NCBI RefSeq assembly: GCF_014117445.1
Contig: NZ_CP059851.1
Location: 806,001 to 870,000 of the forward strand
Length of the DNA stretch: 64,000 nucleotides
Direction: 5' to 3'
From: Sandaracinobacteroides saxicola
GTDB taxonomy: Bacteria > Pseudomonadota > Alphaproteobacteria > Sphingomonadales > Sphingomonadaceae
This document shows positions 51,091 to 58,413 of the stretch, one piece after another. Under the pieces are notes generated by a model. It was not told where the DNA came from. It was given only the letters and a program-made list of their open reading frames with translations, and did not search any database. Within the stretch, counting starts at the first letter, position 1. Each line of letters starts with the position of its first letter. Position numbers and translations under genes: made by a program.

Positions 51091-51452
51091 TGACCATAGA
51101 AATGCTTCGTATCGCGACTGATGCGGCGATTGGCATCGGGTTGGTTGTGTCGCTGAGTGTACATGGGCTCGTCTGGCAGCGATTGCGACGACTGAAGGTA
51201 GATGCGGAACCCATTCGATTGATGGTGGCTGAACTGAATGCCGCCAGTGACCACTGCAACGATTCAACCGCTCGCTTGCTCGCCGCACAGATCTCGACGG
51301 AAGCCATACTCACCCTTTCCAGTCGGTGCGAAACATCGCTGGCAGAACTGCGCGAGGTCGTGGCCGTCGCAAACTCCGTTGCCGATCGGATCGACATGGC
51401 CTGTGCGGCTGCGCATTTGGCACGGCGTGATTTGGAGTTGTGCAAGTCATGA
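51090..51452 (+). CDS. one-TM protein of the fliM-motE operon (possibly DUF6468-like)
   Basis: A 120-aa protein starting MTIEMLRIATDAAIGIGLVV with a single N-terminal transmembrane helix (about residues 9-29), then a helical, probably coiled-coil cytoplasmic part (LTLSSRCETSLAELREVVAV). Small proteins of this layout sit after fliM in many alphaproteobacterial flagellar clusters; I believe they are annotated DUF6468, but cannot confirm. It overlaps fliM (TGATG) and the next gene (ATGA), so co-translation is likely. Function unknown. Confidence 0.55.
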   Translation: MTIEMLRIATDAAIGIGLVVSLSVHGLVWQRLRRLKVDAEPIRLMVAELNAASDHCNDSTARLLAAQISTEAILTLSSRCETSLAELREVVAVANSVADRIDMACAAAHLARRDLELCKS

Positions 51453-52045
51453 GGGCGGCTATGTTCATGGTTACTGCACTGGCACTGATGGCCGCCGGCG
51501 CCGGCGGCCGTATTGCACTCGCTGCCGATGGCACGGGGCGGCAACTGGCGTCGGGGGCCACTACCGGTACCAGTGCCACCACGCGCCTTGGCGCTGCGGT
51601 TGAGGATAGCCTGATCGCACGCGGAAATGCGTTGGACGCCCGAGAAAGGCGTGCGGCGCTTCGTGAACAGGTAATCGCCGGGCTGGAACGCCGACTTGTG
51701 GCACAATCTGCGGCCCTTGCCACACAGCAGGCCGATATTGCGCGCGCCACAGCCGCGCTGCAATCCGCCCGGGATGCTCGGGTACAGATGCTCGCCCGCG
51801 TATACACGGCGATGAAACCGCGCGACGCTGCGCGCCAAATGAGCGAGTTGCCGCCAGAATTGCTGGCGGCAGTCGCCGGCGAGATGCGAGAGCGGGCACT
51901 GGCGCCCGTCATGGCAGCGATGCCGCCTGCCGTTGCCGGACCGCTGGCGATAAAGCTTGCGGACCGGAAGAATGACCGCTTGGCAACACCTCCAGCGAAT
52001 TCGGTAGAAGATCATGTGGGAGCGGCGCAAGCTAGTGCCAGCTAA
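51449..52045 (+). CDS. MotE-like periplasmic motility chaperone
   Basis: A 198-aa exported protein. The signal peptide (MFMVTALALMAAGAGG) is followed by a coiled coil (about residues 55-110, LREQVIAGLERRLVAQSAAL) and a C-terminal MgtE-N/MotE-like domain: LARVYTAMKPRDAARQMSEL, PPELLAAVAGEMRERALAPV, PAVAGPLAIKLADR. In Sinorhizobium MotE is the chaperone of the periplasmic stator protein MotC. No clear MotC is present, but a large exported helical-repeat protein follows at 52633. Confidence 0.7.
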   Translation: MRAAMFMVTALALMAAGAGGRIALAADGTGRQLASGATTGTSATTRLGAAVEDSLIARGNALDARERRAALREQVIAGLERRLVAQSAALATQQADIARATAALQSARDARVQMLARVYTAMKPRDAARQMSELPPELLAAVAGEMRERALAPVMAAMPPAVAGPLAIKLADRKNDRLATPPANSVEDHVGAAQASAS

Positions 52046-52110
52046 AGTGCATCGTGCGAACTTGGGATTGATTCTTGTAAAATGACAAACGACAGCTATG
52101 AGACATAGCC

Positions 52111-52133
52111 ATATTCCGATCCCCTGGGAATAT
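52111..52133. terminator. possible hairpin between motE-like gene and the convergent FliL-like gene
   Basis: ATATTCC and GGAATAT form a 7-bp stem with a 9-nt loop between two convergent stop codons. No T-run follows, so a terminator role is tentative. Confidence 0.25.
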
Positions 52134-52153
52134 ACCATGAGGATAGAAAGGGC

Positions 52154-52576
52154 TCAATCTTCGGTGGCGCGAACCGAGGTTACCAAAATCCGCGCGGTGC
52201 GAAATCCGGCGAGATGCAGCGCTTCTTCCATAGCAACAGCCACGCGTTTTGCATTAACAGGACGTTCTGGATGGGCTCGTAAACGAGCGAATTCCGCGAG
52301 CTGGAGCAGCTGCAATTCGCGTATCGTGCCGCGGCGTTCGTCGAACCGCACTTCGTCTTGCGAAGCGGCGAGTATCACTGTGGACTGCACCGACAATGTG
52401 CCGATCACAAGATCGCCATCGATGATCGGAACATCCATCAGAAGTTGCGGCTTTATGATGGTGTTTTGAGCGACCGGCGCATCCGCCGTTGTCGGTGTCC
52501 CCATAAGCGCCATCGCAAGAGTGCCAAAGATTGCGAGCAAACGCCATGACAGCTTCGACCAAATATGCCCGTCCAT
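52154..52576 (-). CDS. small periplasmic protein, remotely FliL-like
   Basis: A 140-aa protein with a signal peptide or membrane anchor (LLAIFGTLAMALMGTPTTADA-type N-terminus) and a compact domain: LLMDVPIIDGDLVIGTLSVQ, STVILAASQDEVRFDERRG and a closing helix-strand VAMEEALHLAGFRTARILVT. Its layout parallels the FliL-like protein at 42855-43295 (a V/I-P-I/V strand, then a V-x-L-A strand, a helical middle and a closing V-x-V strand). It is placed alone and leftward between the motE-like and helical-repeat genes. Relationship to FliL is inferred. Confidence 0.5.
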   Translation of the reverse strand: MDGHIWSKLSWRLLAIFGTLAMALMGTPTTADAPVAQNTIIKPQLLMDVPIIDGDLVIGTLSVQSTVILAASQDEVRFDERRGTIRELQLLQLAEFARLRAHPERPVNAKRVAVAMEEALHLAGFRTARILVTSVRATED

Positions 52577-52578
52577 AT

Positions 52579-52589
52579 GGGCTATAACG
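52579..52589. promoter_or_regulatory. GGGCTATAACG motif upstream of the helical-repeat gene
   Basis: GGGCTATAACG lies 43 nt before the start at 52633 and 2 nt before the leftward gene's start codon. It matches the flgF motif (GGCTATAACG) over ten bases. Confidence 0.4.
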
Positions 52590-52632
52590 ACCTGCCATCC
52601 ACAGCCTTTAGCCGCTGCCCGCAGGAGCCGTC

Positions 52633-54453
52633 ATGCCCGACCTTTCGTGTCCGTACCACACCAGTGAATATCGACATTACCCGGCCGATCCGCATAGGCA
52701 TAATTTGCGTGATCATGGCGAGCGTCTGCTTAGGGAGCCGGGTTGGATAAGTCGGTGTTCGATTGGAGTCGTCAATCGACTGACGACGGCTATCGGCCTT
52801 GTTATCGTCACGCTGCTGTTGGCCATTCCCATACCGTCTGCCGGGCGCACCATGGACCCCGGCACTGGAGCGGGTACCGTATCGCAGCGTAGCCCAGCAG
52901 CTGAGCTTGCTGCTCCAGCGGACAGGGTGGCCGCCCGGCTTGCCTATGCGCGTGCCATGCTTGCCGCAGGACGGGCTGCCGAGGCGCGCGGCGCTCTTGC
53001 CGCTATTGCCGCTAACTCACCCATTGATGCGGGTGCACGGGGTACTGTGTTACTTGCTGCCCGCGTGGCGCTTCGCGCCGGTCGCTTTGAAGAAGCGCAG
53101 AACCTTGCCGCCGGTCTGCCGCAGTCGCCCACCGCGTGCGGCATCGCCCTGGTCGCCGCCGAGCGGCTTGCTCGTACGGCAGCGCTTCCGCTTCTTGCCT
53201 GCGCGGCGCCTTTGTTTGGGGCGGCCGGTGCCTCAGATCCGCCGCTTGCTCATTCCGTGCGACTTGCGACTGCGCGGATACTGTTGGTCGCTAACCGCCC
53301 CGTCGATACCTTACGCATCCTTGACCAACAACCCCGCGGTGACCCTGAGATGCTGCTGATCACAGGTCGAGCGCGTGCAGCCGTCGGTGATGTGGAAGGC
53401 GCGCTGGGCGCGTGGAAAATCGTGGCGGCCTCCGCCGACCGACGGCTGTCCGCTCACGCCCGTATCGATTCGATCGCCCTGCAGTTGCAGACCAAGCGGA
53501 TGACATCAGACGAGGCCCTGAAGGCACTCGAAACCCTGCGCTTTGCATGGCGCGGGGGCGAGGCGGAGAGGCACCTCCATGCCACCCGCTTCGACATCGC
53601 GGCACGTGCCCGTGACTGGGAGATGGCGCTGGATGCGGGCGCTACTCTGCTGACGCGGTTCAATTCAAATGCCTTTATCTCTGGTGTCCAAGTGGCTCCC
53701 ACGGTCAACTGGATCATTGCGACGATATTCGGTCCAGCGTCGAACACACCTTTGTTGCGGATGGTTGATATCTACTGGACCTACCGGGATGTGATTCCAC
53801 GCGGACCGGACGGCGATGCATTGGCCCGTGGGGTGGCACGTAGGCTGGCCCAAGCCGGTCTTTTCGCTCGCGCGGCCGATATCATCGAGCATCAGGCGAC
53901 GCTTCGTAAAGGCCAGCCTGCGGAGGCTGTGTTAGGGGCTCACGCGGCAGCGTGGCGTCTCAAGGAAAATGATGCCGCCCGCGCTTATGCTCTGCTTGAC
54001 AATACGGATGTCGCGAATGCGCCATCGGATGTCGCCCTTCTTCGGCGGCGATTGTCGATCGTTGCCGCACTTCGCAGTGGGCGAATGGTGGAAGGTGCGG
54101 CGCTCATTGAGACTATTCCGGCGGAAAACGCCAGCTTCCGTGCGGAGGCGCTGTGGGCCACCAACGATTTCCGGGCATTCCTGACCGAGACACAAGACCT
54201 CGACCCAGCAGGCACAGCAGGCCGTGAGCTCGCCTTAATGCGTGCAGTCGCCCGTGCTAGGATCGGAATGCCCTCGGCTACGCCGAATGATGGCGCCACG
54301 GTCGCCGAAGCCGTGCTCGCGTCAGAAAAGCCGATGACTCCAAAGGATGTCCGCAGAGCAATCGAGGAAATTCCTGTTTTACCCGGAGACCGACTTCTTA
54401 CACTAGCCTGGGGATGTTCAGCTCGCCTGACAGCAGAACTGGACTGTGAATGA
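52633..54453 (+). CDS. exported helical-repeat (TPR-like) flagellar protein, MotC-like candidate
   Basis: A 606-aa protein with a signal-anchor helix at about residues 50-70 (TTAIGLVIVTLLLAIPIPSA). The long Ala/Leu-rich body consists of paired helices (ARLAYARAMLAAGRAAEARG, ALLITGRARAAVGDVEGALG-like units, ALDAGATLLTRFNSNAFISG) like TPR or Sel1-type repeats. The ATG at 52633 has an AGGAG box; the first 45 residues are polar and unlike the rest, so the native start may be later but no good codon was found. It follows the motE-like gene, and in rhizobia MotE serves MotC. The equivalence is only inferred. Confidence 0.5.
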   Translation: MPDLSCPYHTSEYRHYPADPHRHNLRDHGERLLREPGWISRCSIGVVNRLTTAIGLVIVTLLLAIPIPSAGRTMDPGTGAGTVSQRSPAAELAAPADRVAARLAYARAMLAAGRAAEARGALAAIAANSPIDAGARGTVLLAARVALRAGRFEEAQNLAAGLPQSPTACGIALVAAERLARTAALPLLACAAPLFGAAGASDPPLAHSVRLATARILLVANRPVDTLRILDQQPRGDPEMLLITGRARAAVGDVEGALGAWKIVAASADRRLSAHARIDSIALQLQTKRMTSDEALKALETLRFAWRGGEAERHLHATRFDIAARARDWEMALDAGATLLTRFNSNAFISGVQVAPTVNWIIATIFGPASNTPLLRMVDIYWTYRDVIPRGPDGDALARGVARRLAQAGLFARAADIIEHQATLRKGQPAEAVLGAHAAAWRLKENDAARAYALLDNTDVANAPSDVALLRRRLSIVAALRSGRMVEGAALIETIPAENASFRAEALWATNDFRAFLTETQDLDPAGTAGRELALMRAVARARIGMPSATPNDGATVAEAVLASEKPMTPKDVRRAIEEIPVLPGDRLLTLAWGCSARLTAELDCE

Positions 54454-54562
54454 AAAGGTGTTGCCGGATATTGCCAACTTTTATATCCGTATAATTATTG
54501 ATGGAGTTCGAAATGCTTGTTTTGATATTAGCATTAGTATGCTCTAATTTATAATATATGAA

Positions 54563-55210
54563 TTATACGTCCATAGCTAGCTGTAGGGGATAAGCTGCCT
54601 GGCTACGCGACCGCGTCTGTCGCCCTATGACCTCATGCGACATGTCTTCCAGGCAAAGCTTGACCGCCTCAAGAGTTCGAGGTGCGAGTGTGACGTAGGA
54701 ACGGCGGCGATCGTTAGTATCTATTGAGCGCTTTAGCCATCCATCTTCGGTCAATCGTCCGATCCAGCGTAGGCCAGTCGTCGAAGGTACACCGGCAGCA
54801 ATGCACACGCTTGAGACACTATGTCTCCTGCCACGCATGTGCGAGACGAACAGGTCGAGGAAAATGTCCCATGCGGGGTCGGCAAAAAGGTCTTCAGGAA
54901 AACGTTTTGTACGCAACCTGCGAACCTTCAGCAGCATTTCCGCAGTCGCGACCAGAGCTTCGCGTGCCACTGGCGGTTTTTCGGCTACTCCCATAGGATC
55001 CTGATGCCAGCGCACCAGTCCGGCGGGTCTGCTATCTTGAAGGCTTGCGCGATCAGATCGCGAAGATTGGGCGGCTGGAAGGCGATAGTCGAGCACGGCT
55101 GATTGCGGCCGACATGACGTAGAGCCGGAACTGATCCAATGTGAGAGACGTCGCGATGCACCTGTGTGCGCTGCCCAACAGTCTGATAGAGATGCATACT
55201 GCAGAGTCAT
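54563..55210 (-). CDS. winged-helix DNA-binding protein (MarR-like)
   Basis: A 215-aa protein starting MTLQYASLSDCWAAHTG. The C-terminal half holds a winged helix seen in several sphingomonad regulators: FPEDLFADPAWDIFLDLFVS, then SVSSVCIAAGVPSTTGLRWI, GRLTEDGWLKRSIDTNDRRR and SYVTLAPRTLEAV. The N-terminal half is uncharacterised. An AT-rich gap (54454-54562) separates it from the flagellar cluster. The start at 55210 follows the last plausible Met; the frame is open further upstream through the next gene. The target is unknown. Confidence 0.65.
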   Translation of the reverse strand: MTLQYASLSDCWAAHTGASRRLSHWISSGSTSCRPQSAVLDYRLPAAQSSRSDRASLQDSRPAGLVRWHQDPMGVAEKPPVAREALVATAEMLLKVRRLRTKRFPEDLFADPAWDIFLDLFVSHMRGRRHSVSSVCIAAGVPSTTGLRWIGRLTEDGWLKRSIDTNDRRRSYVTLAPRTLEAVKLCLEDMSHEVIGRQTRSRSQAAYPLQLAMDV

Positions 55211-55253
55211 GATCAATACCCTCTGAACTATCAGTACGACGAGAACGGCGCTC

Positions 55254-55985
55254 TCAGGCCGCCAACGCAAGCTGTTCAGCGTCGGCCATCCTGGCGGCGC
55301 CTTCACAGAAGACAATGGGCATGTCCCGCCGCATGCTAGCCGCGTCGTCACTTGTGACAAGAATGTGATCCAGCACATCGAGCTCCACAACGTGCGCTGC
55401 AAGGACAAGAGAGCGTGTCGCAACGATATCTTTTTGACTGAATGTACATGCGCCAGATGGATGATTGTGTACAAGAATTAACGAGGACGCGTCGCATTGC
55501 AGCGCAGCCCCGAGAATCTGACGTTGGCAGATGAGCGATTGGTGAGCGTCACCATCACTAATGTGATGGTTTTTAATAAGACGATACTGCGCATCCAAAA
55601 ACAGGACACGCACATGTTCGCGGGCACTGTGCCCTTGCACAAGCCGCAGATAATCGATCAGCGATTCGGAATTGTCCAAGACTGGTCGATCATCGATCCT
55701 TGCTTTGGTCACAGAAAAGAGAAGATCCTTTAGCCGTTGAAGGATCGCGATCTCCGATCGTGTTGCACCATGCATCGCTAAGAGGCCATGCGACGCGGTA
55801 ATGGCGCGCGCGCCGCCGCCCAGAGACCGCACCAAATGCCGGGCTGTCGCACCGGTTGTGCCGGCATTGCAAAGCAACTCGATTGCCATAGCATCAGCAC
55901 TGGTTAATGGATCGCTGATGGCTGTGCAGGGGTAGTGCTTGGTGAAGCTATCTTGGCGCTCAAATGTCATGGAAATATCAGCCAT
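55254..55985 (-). CDS. RadC-family JAB-domain protein
   Basis: A 243-aa protein. The N-terminal helical part (residues about 25-100) is followed by a JAB/MPN domain: VRVLFLDAQYRLIKNHHISD, then ALQCDASSLILVHNHPSGAC with the metal-binding His-x-His-Pro-Ser-Gly motif, TFSQKDIVATRSLVLAAHVV and LDVLDHILVT. RadC-type proteins are often found on mobile DNA; despite the name, a DNA-repair role is doubtful. The start at 55985 has an AAGGAAA box and overlaps the upstream membrane gene by 19 bp. Confidence 0.85.
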   Translation of the reverse strand: MADISMTFERQDSFTKHYPCTAISDPLTSADAMAIELLCNAGTTGATARHLVRSLGGGARAITASHGLLAMHGATRSEIAILQRLKDLLFSVTKARIDDRPVLDNSESLIDYLRLVQGHSAREHVRVLFLDAQYRLIKNHHISDGDAHQSLICQRQILGAALQCDASSLILVHNHPSGACTFSQKDIVATRSLVLAAHVVELDVLDHILVTSDDAASMRRDMPIVFCEGAARMADAEQLALAA

Positions 55986-56383
55986 GGTGTTTTCCTTGAT
56001 TCGCGCCATGTGCCGAGTGCCAGTGCGACAAGGACCGGATAGGCCCAGATAGCAATGCTGTCGGCATAAACGAGCGGGTTTGGAACCGGGGAAATGTGCA
56101 GCGCGTGGATCAGCACTGATTCGCTTTGAAAGGCAGTTGCATATAGGGGCCAAAAACGATTGGCGGTAAACGCAATTCCTCCAAAGCTTACCATCACTCC
56201 CATGTCGATCAGGAGAATTCCCTTCTCCACCCTGTCGAACCCTGCACGGTCCGTGAATGGTGTCAGGAACGATGCTGCTAAGATGGTCACGACAGCAAGG
56301 CGCTCAGGGGCGCTGCCCTTCCAGACTGCGTAAAAGCAGATAGGAAACAAGACAGCGGCGAACAGGATTTCATTCCAAGTCAT
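55967..56383 (-). CDS. small integral membrane protein (138 aa)
   Basis: A 138-aa protein with about four transmembrane segments (residues about 4-20, 29-45, 57-73, 107-125). Motifs include ILLIDMGVMVSFGGIAFTAN and RFWPLYATAFQSESVLIHAL. Similar short membrane proteins occur in sphingomonad genomes without known function. It overlaps the RadC-like gene by 19 bp, indicating co-transcription. Confidence 0.6.
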   Translation of the reverse strand: MTWNEILFAAVLFPICFYAVWKGSAPERLAVVTILAASFLTPFTDRAGFDRVEKGILLIDMGVMVSFGGIAFTANRFWPLYATAFQSESVLIHALHISPVPNPLVYADSIAIWAYPVLVALALGTWRESRKTPWLIFP

Positions 56384-56408
56384 GCCTCTGCCCCGTCTCC
56401 AGACCGCC

Positions 56409-56768
56409 TCAAGCAGCCTGGTCCACTAGCCGCAAAGTAGGCGCAGACATGATGTGTCGGCGCCCAGGCTTATCGGAAAAACCGCCAAAAGCAACCGCGT
56501 CCAGCCCTAGCTTCGATTGGGCGTCAGCAAGCTCGCTGTGCGCGCCTGCCAATTGCTGCCGTACTTCGGCTATCTTATCGACAGCTGCTGTCATGCGACG
56601 AATGGCAACCTGACCAAATCCAATTGAGAGATTTGCATTGCGCCGAGCAACTGGCATGAAAGCGATAAACAAAGCGAGCTTTTCTAAGGCATTATCTACA
56701 GCCTCCTCGGTATCGAACAGTTGCTCTGCAATCTGTCTAGCAATTGTGGTAAGATCATTCTCGTTCAT
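56409..56768 (-). CDS. hypothetical protein (119 aa)
   Basis: A 119-aa soluble, helical protein beginning MNENDLTTIARQIAEQLFDT, with VDNALEKLALFIAFMPVARR and a heptad-like IAEVRQQLAGAHSELADAQS segment. It follows the LuxR-type gene by 5 bp and its ATG is preceded by GAGAGGG, so it belongs to the same leftward operon as the membrane protein and RadC-like gene. No function assigned. Confidence 0.6.
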   Translation of the reverse strand: MNENDLTTIARQIAEQLFDTEEAVDNALEKLALFIAFMPVARRNANLSIGFGQVAIRRMTAAVDKIAEVRQQLAGAHSELADAQSKLGLDAVAFGGFSDKPGRRHIMSAPTLRLVDQAA

Positions 56769-56773
56769 CAACG

Positions 56774-57382
56774 TTACCCTCTCTTTCGTGTCGGCTGGAA
56801 ACTCGACTCATGAAGATGTTTGTAGGCATGAATACTGGAAATAAGTGAACTGACAGTTAGTGCCGCGAAGGCAGCAATGGCAAAAATCACCACCATTCGT
56901 TTGCGCCAGCCGTCCGTGTTGTCCAGAGTCCAGTTGATAATCCAGTTCCAATTTCCTCCAACCATGCCATCATGGATCGACGACAGGGCCACATGGCCCG
57001 GCGAGGCATCGGGTTCTGCAAGCTGATATGCAGCACGTATTTGCATAGGCTCGCTTGTTCGATAGTTCACCGGTACATCAGGTCTTGCCGAGGCGACCCA
57101 ATGCACTCCCGCCAACGCTTCAGCTATGACCGTTGATTGAGACTGACCATCAGTGAAGGATTTGAGCTGCTCATGATGTGCAAGCGCGCGTGCCAATGCT
57201 GTCCGTGACGGGGCCCCCGTGCGTGTAAGCATATAACGCAAACGCATATCGACCGCATTAGGCGAGATCGACAGCGCCTTTGCGATCTCTTTTGAGGTCA
57301 AGTGCTTGTTAACAAGACGAATTATGATCTTGGACGCTTCAGGCAGTTCTGCCACACGGGCCAATAGATCGGTATTCTCCAT
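56774..57382 (-). CDS. membrane-anchored LuxR-type HTH protein
   Basis: A 202-aa protein with an N-terminal GerE/LuxR-type helix-turn-helix (residues about 10-66: IIIRLVNKHLTSKEIAKALS, ISPNAVDMRLRYMLTRTGAP). A linker follows, then a C-terminal transmembrane helix (about residues 160-182, RKRMVVIFAIAAFAALTVSS) and a short tail. It is the first gene of the leftward operon down to the RadC-like gene. An 11-bp inverted repeat lies 14 nt before its start and may be its own operator. A membrane-tethered regulator could release or present its HTH on an envelope signal; that is inference. Confidence 0.7.
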   Translation of the reverse strand: MENTDLLARVAELPEASKIIIRLVNKHLTSKEIAKALSISPNAVDMRLRYMLTRTGAPSRTALARALAHHEQLKSFTDGQSQSTVIAEALAGVHWVASARPDVPVNYRTSEPMQIRAAYQLAEPDASPGHVALSSIHDGMVGGNWNWIINWTLDNTDGWRKRMVVIFAIAAFAALTVSSLISSIHAYKHLHESSFQPTRKRG

Positions 57383-57396
57383 GATCGGCTACCCCT

Positions 57397-57424
57397 TGAA
57401 ACAACCTGTTGAAAGGTTGTTTCA
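57397..57424. promoter_or_regulatory. 11-bp inverted repeat upstream of the LuxR-type gene
   Basis: TGAAACAACCT and AGGTTGTTTCA are perfect inverted arms around a 6-nt spacer (GTTGAA), 14 nt before the start codon. The position suits an operator or a 5'-UTR hairpin. Confidence 0.5.
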
Positions 57425-57491
57425 TTTTCAAACCGACCCCATTGCGGCGCTAACAAAGTGGCGTAGACCGTGCAAGCAATCTTTCACATTA

Positions 57492-57512
57492 ATTAACCGA
57501 TAGACGGTTAAT
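57492..57512. promoter_or_regulatory. 8-bp inverted repeat ATTAACCG...CGGTTAAT
   Basis: Perfect arms around ATAGA, in the AT-rich gap between the LuxR-type gene and the IS5-type element. It may be a regulator site or part of the promoter. No gene reads from it rightward except the transposase. Confidence 0.35.
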
Positions 57513-57566
57513 GGATACTATCTAGAATGGGCTGACAGAGGTAGCTCGGTCCATCTGCACAGCTTA

Positions 57567-58409
57567 GGCTCATGACCCATTAGAGGGATTCTCAAGGTGG
57601 TTGGTTTCTGGTTCACTGGCGGCATTGGGAGGTGCTGCCCTGGCGGAGTTTCGGTGGTTGTCGGAGGCGCAGATGCGCCGGATTGAGCCCTATTTTCCGC
57701 TGTCGCACGGCATTCTGCGGGTGGACGACCGGCGGGTAATCTTGGGGATCATCTTCGTCATCGGGAATGGGCTTCGGTGGCGGGATGCGCCGGCACAGTA
57801 TGGCCCGCCCAAGACGATCTACAACCGGTTCATCCGCTGGAGCCGGCTCGGTGTGTTCAACCGCATCTTCGCCGAGCTGGCAGCCAAGGGACGAAAGCCG
57901 GACATGCTGATGATCGATGCCACGCATCTGAAGGCCCATCGCACCGCTGCCAGCCTGCTCAAAAAGGGGCTGTTCTCCACGTATCGGAAGGACCAAGGGC
58001 GGCCTGAACTCGAAGCTGCATGCGGTCTGCGACGGCAAGGGCCGGCCGTTGGGGATGATGCTCTCCGAGGGCCAGATGAGCGACTACAAGGGAGCCGCCC
58101 TGATGTTCGCCAGCTTGCCCAGGGCCAAAGCGATGATCGCCGACAAAGGCTATGACGGCGACTGGTTCCGCCAAGCGCTGGCGGCGCGCAAAACCGTCGC
58201 CTGCATCCCTTCGAAGTCGAACCGGAAAGCCCATATCCCGCACGATCCAGTGCTCTACCGCCAGCGCCACCTGATCGAAAACATGTTCGGAAAGCTGAAG
58301 GACTGGCGCCGCATCCACACCCGCTACGACCGCTGCGCGCACACCTTCATGTCCGCCATCTGCATCGCCGCCACCAGCATCTTCTGGTTGCCGCAATGAG
58401 TCCTGAGCC
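57567..58409 (+). mobile_element. IS5-family insertion sequence
   Basis: The element has imperfect terminal inverted repeats GGCTCATGACCCATT (left) and GGCTCAGGACTCATT (right, complement), a length of about 843 bp and a flanking TA at both ends that could be the target duplication. It carries one transposase in two frames. It inserted into the accessory region upstream of the LuxR-type operon. Confidence 0.8.
57601..58399 (+). CDS. IS5-family transposase (two overlapping frames)
   Basis: The first frame encodes the N-terminal half (EFRWLSEAQMRRIEPYFPLS, RRVILGIIFVIGNGLRWRDA, the first catalytic Asp in MLMIDATHLKAHRTA). Near CTCAAAAAGGGG (about 57958-57969) the conserved sequence passes to another frame: IGRTKGGLNSKLHAVCDGKG, then MIADKGYDGDWFRQALAARK with the second Asp, and RHLIENMFGKLKDWRRIHTR with the Glu. 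The frame change equals +1 (or -2). Either programmed frameshifting makes the full protein or the gene is broken. The exact start codon is unclear (TTG at 57601 or later). Confidence 0.75.
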
Positions 58410-58413
58410 TATG

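Noticed and set aside
52565-52750. 61-codon ORF overlapping the start of the helical-repeat gene
   Set aside because: It has a hydrophobic end but no ribosome binding site or recognisable family and overlaps a better-supported gene start.
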